Below are positions 26,778-35,340 of a stretch of DNA of 42,820 bases, in pieces. The stretch comes from Thiobacillus sp. (lineage in GTDB: Bacteria; Pseudomonadota; Gammaproteobacteria; Burkholderiales; Thiobacillaceae): assembly GCA_024709425.1 (NCBI GenBank), contig JANJWS010000061.1:1-42820 (forward strand), read 5' to 3'. Each line of letters opens with the position of its first letter. The stretch's first letter is position 1. A program made the translations under genes and the position numbers. Below the pieces are notes generated by a model. That model was not told the origin of the DNA. It did not search any database and saw nothing but the letters and a program-made list of their open reading frames with translations.

Positions 26778-27474
26778 TGAGCAGCCCCGTGTCCTCGTAG
26801 AGGTCGTCCAGCGTCAGCGTCAGCCGCGCGTCGCCGCAGGCGACGTCGAGCCGGTTGTCCGCGCCGAGCTCCTGCTCGAACCACACGTCCTGCGCGTCAC
26901 GGAAAAAAGCCTTGGCCCAAAGCCGTTCCGAATCGACGAGCAGGTAATAGCGCAGGCTGGGCAGCGCGCGATAGGCCGCCCATTTCTCGCGCAGGTCGAT
27001 CGCGGCCGTGGCGGGCGACAAGACTTCAGCGATGAAGCAGGGCGATTGCTTGTAGATGGGGTTGTTGTCGTTAATCGCATTGGGCGTGCGCAGCACATCG
27101 TTCGCTCCCTCTCCCGCTTGCGGGAGAGGGTTGGGGAGAGGGGGACGACCATGGTGATCGCAACGATCATGAATAGAGATGGCGTGATCACCGTGGTCGT
27201 CCGTATCGCACACCAGCATCGCATCCGGGTAGTAATACGTCGTCGAAGCCGCCAGGCGCAGCTTCATGTCGGCCATGAACGCGCGGCAGGCCTTGCCGCG
27301 CGTCGCCGTGCGCAGGTGGAAGGCGATGTTGAGCGCAATGCGGTTGTGCCGTTCGCTCGCGCCCGCCATGGCGTAGATCTCGCCGCCCACGAGCTCGTGC
27401 TTGCTCGACGCGGCTTCCTCCCGCCGCAGGTAGTCGGCTTCATCGACGGGCGAATGGACGTGGGCTTGGGTCAT
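26770..27474 (-). CDS. Uma2 family protein with in-frame repeat insertion
   Basis: 234 residues from the ATG at 27474 (MTQAHVHSPVDEADYLRREE). Uma2 proteins have a PD-(D/E)XK restriction-like fold of uncertain role. The fold is seen in KHELVGGEIYAMAGASERHN, in YYYPDAMLVCD, in CFIAEVLSPAT and in REKWAAYRALPSLRYYLLVD. Between YYPDAMLVCDTDD and NPIYKQSPC about 40 extra residues interrupt the family pattern. They include PPLPNPLPQAGEGAND, the translation of a palindromic repeat at 27103-27143, and an Asp/His-rich part from a second imperfect inverted repeat (27144-27203). The frame remains open. The insertion lies between the two metal-binding acidic positions. Confidence 0.85.
   Translation of the reverse strand: MTQAHVHSPVDEADYLRREEAASSKHELVGGEIYAMAGASERHNRIALNIAFHLRTATRGKACRAFMADMKLRLAASTTYYYPDAMLVCDTDDHGDHAISIHDRCDHHGRPPLPNPLPQAGEGANDVLRTPNAINDNNPIYKQSPCFIAEVLSPATAAIDLREKWAAYRALPSLRYYLLVDSERLWAKAFFRDAQDVWFEQELGADNRLDVACGDARLTLTLDDLYEDTGLLIV
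27103..27203. repeat. Palindromic repeat inserted in the Uma2 gene
   Basis: The core CTCTCCCGCTTGCGGGAGAG (27109-27128) is a hairpin followed by GGTTGGGGAGAGGG, the widespread form of family C core. Directly after it an inverted repeat with arms GACGACCATGGTGATC (27144-27159) and GTGATCACCGTGGTCGTC (27186-27203) surrounds about 26 bases. Both are translated in frame. Confidence 0.75.
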
Positions 27475-27505
27475 GGCGGCGCGGTCGGGCGGGTGGACAA
27501 GGGGA

Positions 27506-28624
27506 TTATGACCCGCCACCCCAGCGGCGTTCAAGCGCCGCCTGCCAGCGATACGGCGTCGGGTCGAGCGGCGGGGCGGTGCCGTCGATCAGGGCAGCCA
27601 GCAGTTCGGCCGAAGCCGGCGCGAGCGTCACGCCATAACGGAAATGGCCGGCGTTGACAAAGACGTTGTCGAAATCGGGGTGGCGGTCGATGATCGGAAT
27701 GTTGTCCGGCGCGCCCGGGCGCAACCCGGCCCAGTGTTGCACCGGCTGCACCGAAGTGAGCGCCGGCAGCAGTTCGGCAGCGGCCGCGTGCATGCGGGCG
27801 CGCGTGGCGGCGTCGGTCGCCTTGTCGAAGCCAACATCCTCCAGCGTGCTGCCGACGAGCACGTGGCCGTCCCGGCGCGGGATCAGGTACAGGCCGTCGC
27901 GATAGAGAATGGTGTCGAGCACACCCGGCTCGAGTTTGAACAGCAGCATCTGGCCGCGGATCGGGCGCACGTTGGGCGCCCGGGCCAATCCTGCCAGCCC
28001 CAGCCCCGACCACGCGCCGGTTGCCATCACCACGCTGTCCGCGGGGAACGTTCCTGCCCCGGTTTCCACCGCCGTCACGCGCCGTCCCCGGGCCCGCACC
28101 CCGGTCGCCGCGCAGTGCTCCACCACCCTGCCGCCGCGTGCCTCGACCGCGACCCGCAGTGCCGCCGTCAGGCGCGGGTTGCGCACCTGCGCCACGTCCG
28201 GCAGCCACACGGTTTGACCCCCTCCCCCTTGAGGGGGGAGGGCCGGGGAGAGGGTGAATGATCGCGATGGGGTCCCTTCGGCCGCCATGCCGTGTGCCGT
28301 GCACCAGGCGAGCGCCTGATCGACCCCGGCGACGTCCAGCGCCAGCATGCCGCAGCGCCAGTATTCCGCGTGTCGGCCCGCCGCCGCCTCGATGTCCCCG
28401 ACCCACGGCGCGTACGCCGTCATCGATCGCAGTGCCAGCGTCGTCAGGGATTCGGGGTAATCCCACGGCAGCAGTGGCGAGAGAATGCCGCCACCGGCCC
28501 AGGACGACTCGCGCCCCGCCTCACCGCGCTCCAGCACCACCACGCGCTGCCCGGATCGGAGCAGGCGCCAGGCGACGCTCAGGCCGGCGATGCCGGCACC
28601 TAGTATCAATGTGTCAGGGGTCAA
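27506..28624 (-). CDS. thiO: Glycine oxidase ThiO with in-frame repeat insertion
   Basis: 372 residues from a TTG at 28624, with AGGA seven bases upstream; the frame runs on to 28762 but only through repeat sequence. This FAD-dependent oxidase makes iminoacetate for the thiazole of thiamine. The Rossmann FAD site is LILGAGIAGLSVAWRLL at the N-terminus, then GGGILSPLLPW, and near the C-terminus WAGLRPGAPDNIPIIDRHPD. Between AHGMAAEG and TVWLPDVAQVRNP lie about 18 extra residues including TLSPALPPQGGGG, encoded by a palindromic repeat at 28216-28256. The rest is family-like, so the enzyme is probably functional. No other thiamine gene lies nearby. Confidence 0.9.
   Translation of the reverse strand: MTPDTLILGAGIAGLSVAWRLLRSGQRVVVLERGEAGRESSWAGGGILSPLLPWDYPESLTTLALRSMTAYAPWVGDIEAAAGRHAEYWRCGMLALDVAGVDQALAWCTAHGMAAEGTPSRSFTLSPALPPQGGGGQTVWLPDVAQVRNPRLTAALRVAVEARGGRVVEHCAATGVRARGRRVTAVETGAGTFPADSVVMATGAWSGLGLAGLARAPNVRPIRGQMLLFKLEPGVLDTILYRDGLYLIPRRDGHVLVGSTLEDVGFDKATDAATRARMHAAAAELLPALTSVQPVQHWAGLRPGAPDNIPIIDRHPDFDNVFVNAGHFRYGVTLAPASAELLAALIDGTAPPLDPTPYRWQAALERRWGGGS
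28216..28256. repeat. Palindromic repeat inserted in thiO
   Basis: CCCCCTCCCCCTTGAGGGGG followed by GAGGGCCGGGGAGAGGGTGA is the family C core also seen at 36.2, 37.4, 39.0 and 42.1 kb. It is translated as part of ThiO. Confidence 0.8.
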
Positions 28625-28716
28625 GTCGGGTTCCTGTATCGGGGCTGCGACGCCGGGCCGGCAACATGGCCCCGCCGGTCGACATTGTAAGCACCGCAGC
28701 GGCTTCGTGCCGCCCC

Positions 28717-28743
28717 GGATCGCGGCGAGGGCGCCGCGCCTAT
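28717..28743. repeat. Single REP sequence (family A half)
   Basis: A single REP with the perfect hairpin GCGGCG-AGGG-CGCCGC (28722-28737). It lies upstream of thiO in the 441-base gap before the pilin cluster. The rest of that gap, apart from the MITE-like element, shows nothing I can assign. Confidence 0.7.
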
Positions 28744-28776
28744 TGGGGCGTCGGCGTCGCAAGTGGGGGTTCCTTT

Positions 28777-28910
28777 GGGATGCGCTGATTCAATCGAAAT
28801 TCGTCATTGCGAGCGTCGCGAACCAATCCAGCGTGTTCGCGAAATCAATGACCTTTCGATCGCCACAGCCCGGCGGGCCTCGTGATGACGGAATAAGTCA
28901 GTGCTTCCTT
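28777..28910 (+). repeat. MITE-like element (family D), copy 1
   Basis: 134 bases, closely matching the reverse complement of the element at 36.54 kb throughout. Ends are GGGATGCGCTGATT and AGTCAGTGCTTCC, imperfect terminal inverted repeats. Internal landmarks are AATCGAAATTCGTCATTGCG and GCCTCGTGATGACGGAATAA. It encodes nothing. Confidence 0.8.
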
Positions 28911-29065
28911 GTCACATCCTTAAGAAATCGCCCGACGCGCCGATAACCTGAAAAGAGGGCATACGTCGCGGTGAAATGCCGGGGGGCGGATACCGTTCGT
29001 TCCACCCAACGCGCCGCCGGTCGCGCGGGACTGGCGAACACCGTTGCAAGGGGTAGATTTTGAGT

Positions 29066-29482
29066 ATGGACAAGCTGTATATCGATTCGGGCATCGGCCG
29101 CAACCGCCAGTCGGGTTTTACCCTGGTGGAGATCATGATCGTCGTGGCGATCGTCGCCATCCTGGCGAGCATCGCCTTGCCCGCGTATACCGAACACGTG
29201 CGCAAGGGCCATCGTGCGGCGGCCCAGTCCGAAATGATGGACATCGTCAATCGCCAGCAACAGTTCTTCCTGGCGAACCGCGCCTATGCGGAGTCGCTGG
29301 ACGAACTGGGCTACGCGCTGCCGGAAGAGGTCGACGCGCGCTACGGCGCCAGCATCGTTGCCGACAACGACGCCACCCCCCCGAACTTCACGATCACCTT
29401 CACCGCCGAGGGGGCGCAGGTCGACGATGGCGATCTCTCGCTCGACAGCGAGGGGGTGAAGACCCCCGAGGAGAAATGGTGA
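29066..29482 (+). CDS. pilE: Type IV minor pilin, PilE-like
   Basis: 138 residues from the ATG at 29066. A TTG two codons earlier (29060) is better spaced from the AAGGGG ribosome site and could be the true start. The prepilin peptidase site is RQSG/FTLVEIMIVVAIVAI, with Phe+1, Glu+5 and a hydrophobic helix. The globular part is typical of small minor pilins (YTEHVRKGHRAAAQSEM, QQQFFLANRAYAESL). PilE belongs to the minor-pilin complex that primes pilus assembly. In Pseudomonas the gene is last in the cluster; here it is first. Confidence 0.9.
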   Translation: MDKLYIDSGIGRNRQSGFTLVEIMIVVAIVAILASIALPAYTEHVRKGHRAAAQSEMMDIVNRQQQFFLANRAYAESLDELGYALPEEVDARYGASIVADNDATPPNFTITFTAEGAQVDDGDLSLDSEGVKTPEEKW

Positions 29483-30054
29483 ACACCCGCTTTCCAGCGG
29501 CCGGGCGTGCCGCTCGCCAGCGCGGCGCCTCGATGGTCGAGGTGCTGGTGACCCTTATCATCCTGACCATCGGCCTGCTCGGGCTTGCCGGCCTGCAGTC
29601 GCGGCTGCAGGCGTCCGAAATGGAGGCCTACCAGCGGGCCCAGGCACTGATTCTGTTGCAGGACATGGCCAACCGCCTGTCGGCCAACCGCGCCCATGCG
29701 GAAGACTACGTCACCGGCGACGACGCGCCGCTGGGGGGAGACATTGCCTGCCCGACGAGCACTGCGACGCGCCAGGAAATCGATTCCGGGGAGTGGTGCA
29801 ACGCCCTGCTGGGGGCTTCCGAAACCTCCACGGCTGGCAATGTCGGCGCCATGGTCGGGGGGCGTGGTTGCGTCGCCGACCTTGGGAACGGCGAATATCT
29901 CATTACGGTCGCCTGGCAGGGATTGACCCCGGTCTCCGCACCACCGGAAGGCGTCGGCTGCGGCGCGAATCTCTATGACGGCGGCAACTGCGTGGACGAC
30001 CGTTGCCGCAGGGCCGTGACTACCGTCGTTCGCGTGGCCAATCTCGCATCATGA
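29479..30054 (+). CDS. pilV: Type IV pilus minor pilin PilV
   Basis: 191 residues from the GTG at 29479, five bases after AGGAG; an ATG at 29476 is the alternative but only two bases from that site. The prepilin site is RQRG/ASMVEVLVTLIILTIGLLGL, with Ala at +1 and Glu at +5. The PilV-type helix continues as LQSRLQASEMEAYQRAQALIL. The C-terminal part has six or more Cys, likely disulfides (CPTS, WCNAL, GCVADL, GCGANL, NCVDDRCRR). The gene overlaps pilE and ends in an ATGA with pilW. Confidence 0.9.
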   Translation: MNTRFPAAGRAARQRGASMVEVLVTLIILTIGLLGLAGLQSRLQASEMEAYQRAQALILLQDMANRLSANRAHAEDYVTGDDAPLGGDIACPTSTATRQEIDSGEWCNALLGASETSTAGNVGAMVGGRGCVADLGNGEYLITVAWQGLTPVSAPPEGVGCGANLYDGGNCVDDRCRRAVTTVVRVANLAS

Positions 30055-31181
30055 AACCACATTCTTACCCCTCCTGCATGGCGCGCCGGCGCAATGGGCG
30101 CAGGCCTGACGGCTTCACCCTCATCGAGCTGATGGTCGCCATCACGCTCGGCATGCTGATCATGGCCGCCTTGCTCGCGCTGTACATCAACATCACCCGC
30201 ACCAACAACGAAATGGCCAAGGTCAACCGGCAGATCGAGAACGGCCGGTTCGCCATCCAGTTGCTGCAGAACGATCTCGTTCACGCCGGCTTCTGGGGCG
30301 GGTATATCCCGCGCTATGACGACCTCTTCGTCAGCGACGGGGCGCTCACCGCGGCGGAACTGGCTGCCCTGGACGGCGTCGATCCCTGCCTTGCGCCGGC
30401 GTCATGGGACGACACCTTCAAGACCTATCTGCTGGGAATTCCCGTGCGCAGCTTCGAGGACGACGACGCGCTCTCCGACTGCAAGGTGTCCGGGGCCCTG
30501 GCCGACAGCAACATCCTCATGGTGAGCCATGCCAACACCTGCGCAAAGGGAGCGGTCCCCTGCGACGGCGGTACCGATACCGGTCCGCACATCCAGGTCT
30601 CCAGCTGCACGACGCCGCCGCCGGAACCCAGCTTCGCGATCCATGACACCGCCTTCCCGTTGCGGCAACGCGACTGCCTCACCCCCGCCGAGCGCCGCAA
30701 GATCGTCACCAACTTCTACTACGTCGGGGAAAGCAATGGGCAGCCCACGCTCATGCGTGTGTCTCTCGACAATGGCGACTATTCGAGTGTCCCGCAGCCC
30801 CTGATCGAGGGCATCGAGGCCTTCCGCGTCGAGTTCCTGGTCGACCGAAAGAGCGAGACCAACGAGGATGTCGTCTACACCGATGTGATCAAGTGGCAGG
30901 ACACAACCAAGAAGACCACCGCCCGCAATCGTGGCGATGGCGCGCCTGACGCCGCATGCTACGGCAGCGCCTGTACCATCGACGACCTGATGAACGTGGT
31001 CGCCGTGCGCCTGCATGTGCTCGCGCGCAATCTCGAAACCACGCCCGGTCACAAGGACACCAAGACCTACCAGCTCGGCGACACCGACACCCTCGGCCCC
31101 TACAACGACGGTTACAAGCGCCACGTGTTTTCCACGACCGTGCGCCTGAACAACATCTCCGGAAGGAGGGACACGCCATGA
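30051..31181 (+). CDS. pilW: Type IV pilus minor pilin PilW
   Basis: 376 residues. The prepilin site is RPDG/FTLIELMVAITLGMLIMAALLALY, fully canonical. The PilW family start RTNNEMAKVNRQIENGRFAIQLLQ is followed by a long globular domain with paired Cys residues. The N-terminal leader is long (about 20 residues, MKPHSYPSCMARRRNGRRPD). PilW is part of the priming and tip complex with PilV, PilX and PilY1. It starts in the pilV stop and overlaps pilX by four bases. Confidence 0.92.
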   Translation: MKPHSYPSCMARRRNGRRPDGFTLIELMVAITLGMLIMAALLALYINITRTNNEMAKVNRQIENGRFAIQLLQNDLVHAGFWGGYIPRYDDLFVSDGALTAAELAALDGVDPCLAPASWDDTFKTYLLGIPVRSFEDDDALSDCKVSGALADSNILMVSHANTCAKGAVPCDGGTDTGPHIQVSSCTTPPPEPSFAIHDTAFPLRQRDCLTPAERRKIVTNFYYVGESNGQPTLMRVSLDNGDYSSVPQPLIEGIEAFRVEFLVDRKSETNEDVVYTDVIKWQDTTKKTTARNRGDGAPDAACYGSACTIDDLMNVVAVRLHVLARNLETTPGHKDTKTYQLGDTDTLGPYNDGYKRHVFSTTVRLNNISGRRDTP

Positions 31182-31654
31182 CCCGAATGCAGACCTCGCC
31201 GCGCGCCCAGCGTGGCGTAACGCTTGTCGTCGGGCTCATCATGCTGGTGCTGATCACCCTGGTGGTCACCTCGGCCTTCATGATGAGCACCAGCAACCTC
31301 AGGGCCGTGGGCAACATGCAGTTCCGGGAAGAAGCCATCGCGGCCGCCAACGCCGCCATCGAAACTACCCTGAGCGCGGCCTCGCTTTCTGCGACCAATA
31401 CCAGCGTCGACATCGGCGGCATCGAATACGATGTCGAAATCAAGACGCCGATCTGCGTGCGTGCCAGCCTCGCCGGTGCGGGCGTCCTCACCAGCCTGAG
31501 CCTGCCGCTGGCATTGTCGAGCGGCAACACCTGGAGCGCCGTGTTCGACGTCGAGGCCATCGTGGACGATCCGCGCAGCGGTGCGCGCGTCACGGTTCAC
31601 CAGGGCGTTCGTACCCTGATCACCCAGGCCCAACGCGACACACTTTGTTCCTGA
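31178..31654 (+). CDS. pilX: Type IV pilus minor pilin PilX
   Basis: 158 residues with an excellent ribosome site (GGAAGGAGGG seven bases upstream). The N-terminal motif is AQRG/VTLVVGLIMLVLITLVVTSA. As usual for PilX, Glu+5 is missing (Val here), consistent with a tip position. A short globular domain contains two Cys. It is followed by pilY1 after 42 bases. Confidence 0.92.
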   Translation: MTRMQTSPRAQRGVTLVVGLIMLVLITLVVTSAFMMSTSNLRAVGNMQFREEAIAAANAAIETTLSAASLSATNTSVDIGGIEYDVEIKTPICVRASLAGAGVLTSLSLPLALSSGNTWSAVFDVEAIVDDPRSGARVTVHQGVRTLITQAQRDTLCS

Positions 31655-31696
31655 CATGGAACACGCAGCACGTACGTATTCGACAAGGACTGCACC

Positions 31697-34600
31697 ATGA
31701 AGTCCGATTTCCTGAAACGCCTGCTCGCTCCGGCCCTCCTGCTGCTGCATCTGTCCGCCTTCGCGGAGGACATCGATCTGTTCGTCGGCCTTACCCCGAC
31801 CGAGTCCGCCAACCTGCCCAACGTGCTGTTCCTCCTGGACAACGCCGCCAACTTCGAGGCGAGCGCCACGCACGGCTGCACCTACAAGAATGACGGCGTC
31901 GCGCCTTCCCTGGGCAACAGCACCGGCGGCATGGAGCAGTGCGCGCTCTACAACGCGATCTACGACCTCGAAGTCAACAAGGATGGCACCGGCAAGATGC
32001 GGATCGGCCTGATGGCCTACAACGCCAACAAGTTCGTCGATTGGAAGGGCAACAAGTGCGACGCCGTCACCTCGGTGGGCGGCTGCCTGATGGTGCCGCT
32101 GACGGAAATGACCGCCGCCAACAAGGTTCTGATCCTGGCCTGGATCCGGACCTGGGGCACGACTTTCGCGATCAAGACCAACAACAAGGCCAACGGCGCG
32201 ATGATGCAGGAAGCCTGGGCCTACTTTGCCGGGCGCACCGGCATTTCCGGGCGCTCGTACAAGGATATTCAGCCCTCGGCCGAGTGCCTGAAGAACTACG
32301 TGGTCTTCATCGGCAATGCCTACAACAGCAGCGGCACCCCGGCCGACCAGAGCGGCGACAAGGGTCCCAAGGATGCGCTCGAGGGCAAGAACTCGGTTGC
32401 GGACAAGAACGCCTTCCCGGTTGCCACCGCCGCCCAGAAATCCATCTACCTGGGGCCGGTCACCACCATGTGCGGCACCTACACCTTCCCCACCAGTCAT
32501 GAGCTGGGCGGCTACTACGCCGACGAATGGGCGCGTTACATGGCGTCCGAGGGCACCATCAATGCCCTGACCTACACCATCGGCGTGCACAGCGACGCGT
32601 GCAAGGCCGAATACGCCGCGCTGCTGTCCAGCATGGCGACCCTGGGGGGCGGCAAGTATTTCCCGACCACCAACTTCACCGAACTGAAAGTCGCCCTCGA
32701 ATCCATCCTGAGCGAGGTGCAGCCGGTCAACTCGGCGTTCGCATCGGTCAGTCTGCCGGTGAGCGTCAACACCCAGGGCACCTATCTCAACCAGGTGTTC
32801 ATCGGCATGTTCCGCCCGGACGAGGACGCGCTGCCGCGCTGGATGGGCAACCTCAAGCAATACAAGATGGGCATGCTCGGCGACCAGCTCGCCCTGCTCG
32901 ATGGCGATGGCCTCAATGCGCTGGACACCAACCTGGAAGGCACCGGCTTCTTCGCGCCGTGCGCACGCAGCTACTGGACGCCCGACGCGGACGACGCCTA
33001 CTGGACGAACATCCCCGCCGAGAACGCGAACTGCGTCGGCCATCCCGCCGCATCCAACACCCCCGACGGCAACATCGTGGAAAAAGGCGGGCAGGGCTAC
33101 AGCTCGCGCGCGATGACGCCGTCGCTGCGCAACGTGCTGACCTGCACCGGCACGTGCAGCGCCCTCGCCAACTTCGATACGGCCAACGCTGCCATCACCA
33201 AGACCCTGCTGGGCGATGCCGCCATGAGCGATGACCAGCGGACCAACCTCATCAACTGGGCGCGCGGCCTCAACAACAAGGGCGACGAATTCGGCGCCGC
33301 CACCATCATGCGTCCCTCCGTCCATGGCGACGTCGTGCATTCCCGGCCCGTGGCGATCAACTTCGGTACCGACGACGCCCCGCAGGTCGTCGTGTTCTAC
33401 GGCTCGAACGACGGTACCCTGCGCGCCATCAACGGCAATCGCCCGGACAAGGCCACGCCCGATATCGGCGCGGCCGCCCCCGGCACCGAACTCTGGTCCT
33501 TCGTCGCCCCCGAAACCTACGGCAAGCTCGATCGCCTGCGCGAGAACCTGCCGAAGATCAAGTTCGCCGGGGCGGCGACCGGCGAACCCAAGCCGTACGG
33601 CATGGATGGCCCCATCGTGGGGTACAAGGACGAGCAGGGCACCGAGGCAACGAGCGACGACAAGTTCTACATCTTCGCCTCCATGCGGCGCGGCGGCAAC
33701 GCGCTCTATGGCTTCGACGTGACCGCGCCGGCCTCTCCCGTAGTGAAGTGGCGGTTCACCACTGCCGGGCAGTCCTGGTCTTCCCCCCGGATCCTCAAGA
33801 CATCGGGCTACGACTCGGGCAATACCCCCATGCTGATCCTGGGTGGCGGCTACGACACCTGCGAGGACGCAGATCCGAACGTATGCAGCGCACCCGCGGG
33901 CAACCGGGTCTATGTCCTCAACGCCCTCACCGGCGCGAAGCTTGCCGAATTCACCACGCTGCGCAGCGTCATCGCGGAGGTCTTCGTCGTGCCCGACGCC
34001 GTCACCGGCCTGGCGAAATATGCCTACGCAGCCGACCTCGGCGGCAACATCTATCGCATCTCCGGCGCCGATGCCAACACCCCCTTCGAGTCCACCGCCC
34101 CCGGCAGCTGGACCATGACCCGCATCGCCTCCCTGGGATGCGACGTGCCCGACAGCTGCACGGCGAACCGCAAGTTCATGTTCGCGCCGGACATACTCGA
34201 CGACAACGGCACCTACGTTCTGCTGATCGGTTCCGGCGACCGTGAAAAACCGCTCACCGTATGGACCTCCGCCACCGGGGTGAAGAATCACTTCTTCATG
34301 CTCCGCGACCGGCCCACGGAAACGACCTGGCTGACCGAGGAAAACGGCACCTGCGGCATGGACCTCATCTGCAGGGACTCCCTCCTCGCCATCGGCAGCG
34401 ACGATCCGTCGCCGGAAGACCTCGCGTCGAAACCCAAGGGCTGGTATCTCGAAATGCGGGACACCGAGCAGATCGTCACCGCCGCCCTCACCATCTACGA
34501 CGTCGTCACCTTCCACACCCACATGCCCGCAGACCCGGCATCGGCGTCGCTGTGCAAGGCCAACCTCGGCGAGACCAGCGTCTACAACGTCTACTATTCC

Positions 34601-34819
34601 AATGCCGCTTCCGCCAACGGTACGGATGAACGTTACGAGGACGTCGCCGGCGACGGCCTGCCGCCCTCGCCGGTGGGCGGCATCGTCAAGCTCGACGACG
34701 GCACCTCCGTGCCCTTCGTGATCGGCAAGTCGCCCATCACCTTCGACCCGGACATCCCCGAGCTGCCCGGCAGCACCAAACAGCCGAAAACCCGCGTGTT
34801 CTGGTACATCGACCAATGA
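31697..34819 (+). CDS. pilY1: Type IV pilus tip adhesin/assembly protein PilY1
   Basis: 1040 residues with a signal peptide (cleavage near AFA-ED). The N-terminal ~330 residues are a von Willebrand A-like domain. The C-terminal ~550 residues form the PilY1 beta-propeller: HSRPVAINFGTDDAPQVVVFY, YGSNDGTLRAINGNR, ASMRRGGNALYGFDV and YAADLGGNIYRI are clear landmarks. PilY1 sits at the pilus tip and modulates extension, retraction and adhesion. Both usual metal sites look altered: the MIDAS motif reads DNAAN (residues 48-52) instead of DxSxS, and the calcium loop before YAADLGGN reads PDAVTGLAK (766-774) without the regular Asp ladder. It is somewhat shorter than Pseudomonas PilY1. Confidence 0.93.
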   Translation: MKSDFLKRLLAPALLLLHLSAFAEDIDLFVGLTPTESANLPNVLFLLDNAANFEASATHGCTYKNDGVAPSLGNSTGGMEQCALYNAIYDLEVNKDGTGKMRIGLMAYNANKFVDWKGNKCDAVTSVGGCLMVPLTEMTAANKVLILAWIRTWGTTFAIKTNNKANGAMMQEAWAYFAGRTGISGRSYKDIQPSAECLKNYVVFIGNAYNSSGTPADQSGDKGPKDALEGKNSVADKNAFPVATAAQKSIYLGPVTTMCGTYTFPTSHELGGYYADEWARYMASEGTINALTYTIGVHSDACKAEYAALLSSMATLGGGKYFPTTNFTELKVALESILSEVQPVNSAFASVSLPVSVNTQGTYLNQVFIGMFRPDEDALPRWMGNLKQYKMGMLGDQLALLDGDGLNALDTNLEGTGFFAPCARSYWTPDADDAYWTNIPAENANCVGHPAASNTPDGNIVEKGGQGYSSRAMTPSLRNVLTCTGTCSALANFDTANAAITKTLLGDAAMSDDQRTNLINWARGLNNKGDEFGAATIMRPSVHGDVVHSRPVAINFGTDDAPQVVVFYGSNDGTLRAINGNRPDKATPDIGAAAPGTELWSFVAPETYGKLDRLRENLPKIKFAGAATGEPKPYGMDGPIVGYKDEQGTEATSDDKFYIFASMRRGGNALYGFDVTAPASPVVKWRFTTAGQSWSSPRILKTSGYDSGNTPMLILGGGYDTCEDADPNVCSAPAGNRVYVLNALTGAKLAEFTTLRSVIAEVFVVPDAVTGLAKYAYAADLGGNIYRISGADANTPFESTAPGSWTMTRIASLGCDVPDSCTANRKFMFAPDILDDNGTYVLLIGSGDREKPLTVWTSATGVKNHFFMLRDRPTETTWLTEENGTCGMDLICRDSLLAIGSDDPSPEDLASKPKGWYLEMRDTEQIVTAALTIYDVVTFHTHMPADPASASLCKANLGETSVYNVYYSNAASANGTDERYEDVAGDGLPPSPVGGIVKLDDGTSVPFVIGKSPITFDPDIPELPGSTKQPKTRVFWYIDQ

Positions 34820-35340
34820 GGACACCCATTCGGCACCCCGGACGGCATTTCGCGCAGGGTCTCACCCTGGTCGAAATGCTGGTCGTAATGGCCATCATGG
34901 CCATCCTGCTGACGATCGCCGTCCCCGCTTTCAACGACGCTTCGCTCGGCAACAAGCTCAATGCCATCTCCAATGGCTTCGCCTCCAGTGCCCAGCTGGC
35001 GCGCAGCGAAGCCATCAAGCGCAACCGGCCCGTCACCCTGTGCGCCTCCTCCGATGCCGAAACCTGTTCGGTCGACTGGAGCGACGGCTGGATCGTGTGG
35101 GACGAAGCCGCGGATGAAATCATCCAGGCCGAGCAGCCCGTCTCCAGCGGCTTCCTGCTCCAGGCCACCGGCGGCGTCGACAGCATCGTCTTCCTGCCCA
35201 CCGGCGTCGGCGCCACCGTCGCCACCCTGACCGCCTGCCGGTATTCACCCTCGGCCGGCACCCAGAAACGCGTCATCACCACCAGCGTCACCGGACGGGT
35301 CGACGTGGAAAAAGCCTACGACGCCACCAGCTGTCCCTGA
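34816..35340 (+). CDS. FimT/FimU-type minor pilin
   Basis: 174 residues starting in the pilY1 stop (ATGA). Prepilin site AQG/LTLVEMLVVMAIMAILLTIAV, with Leu at +1 and Glu at +5. The GspH/FimT domain is seen in LARSEAIKRNRPVTLCAS and WSDGWIVWDE. It probably corresponds to FimU of the Pseudomonas minor-pilin set, linking the complex to the pilus. FimT/FimU-type pilins are also involved in DNA uptake in several species, so that role is possible. It is the last gene of the coupled pilin operon. Confidence 0.9.
   Translation: MRTPIRHPGRHFAQGLTLVEMLVVMAIMAILLTIAVPAFNDASLGNKLNAISNGFASSAQLARSEAIKRNRPVTLCASSDAETCSVDWSDGWIVWDEAADEIIQAEQPVSSGFLLQATGGVDSIVFLPTGVGATVATLTACRYSPSAGTQKRVITTSVTGRVDVEKAYDATSCP

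Noticed and set aside
29032-29048. Sigma-54-like promoter before pilE (TGGCGAACACCGTTGCA)
   Set aside because: GG and GC are separated by 11 instead of 10 bases, and transcription would start on the start codon itself; sigma-54 spacing is strict.
31112-34825. A 1237-codon open frame antisense to pilX and pilY1
   Set aside because: It is a GC-rich shadow of pilY1: low-complexity His/Val/Gly/Asp-rich protein with no family pattern, no ribosome site, and fully covered by genes with clear pilin-cluster identity.
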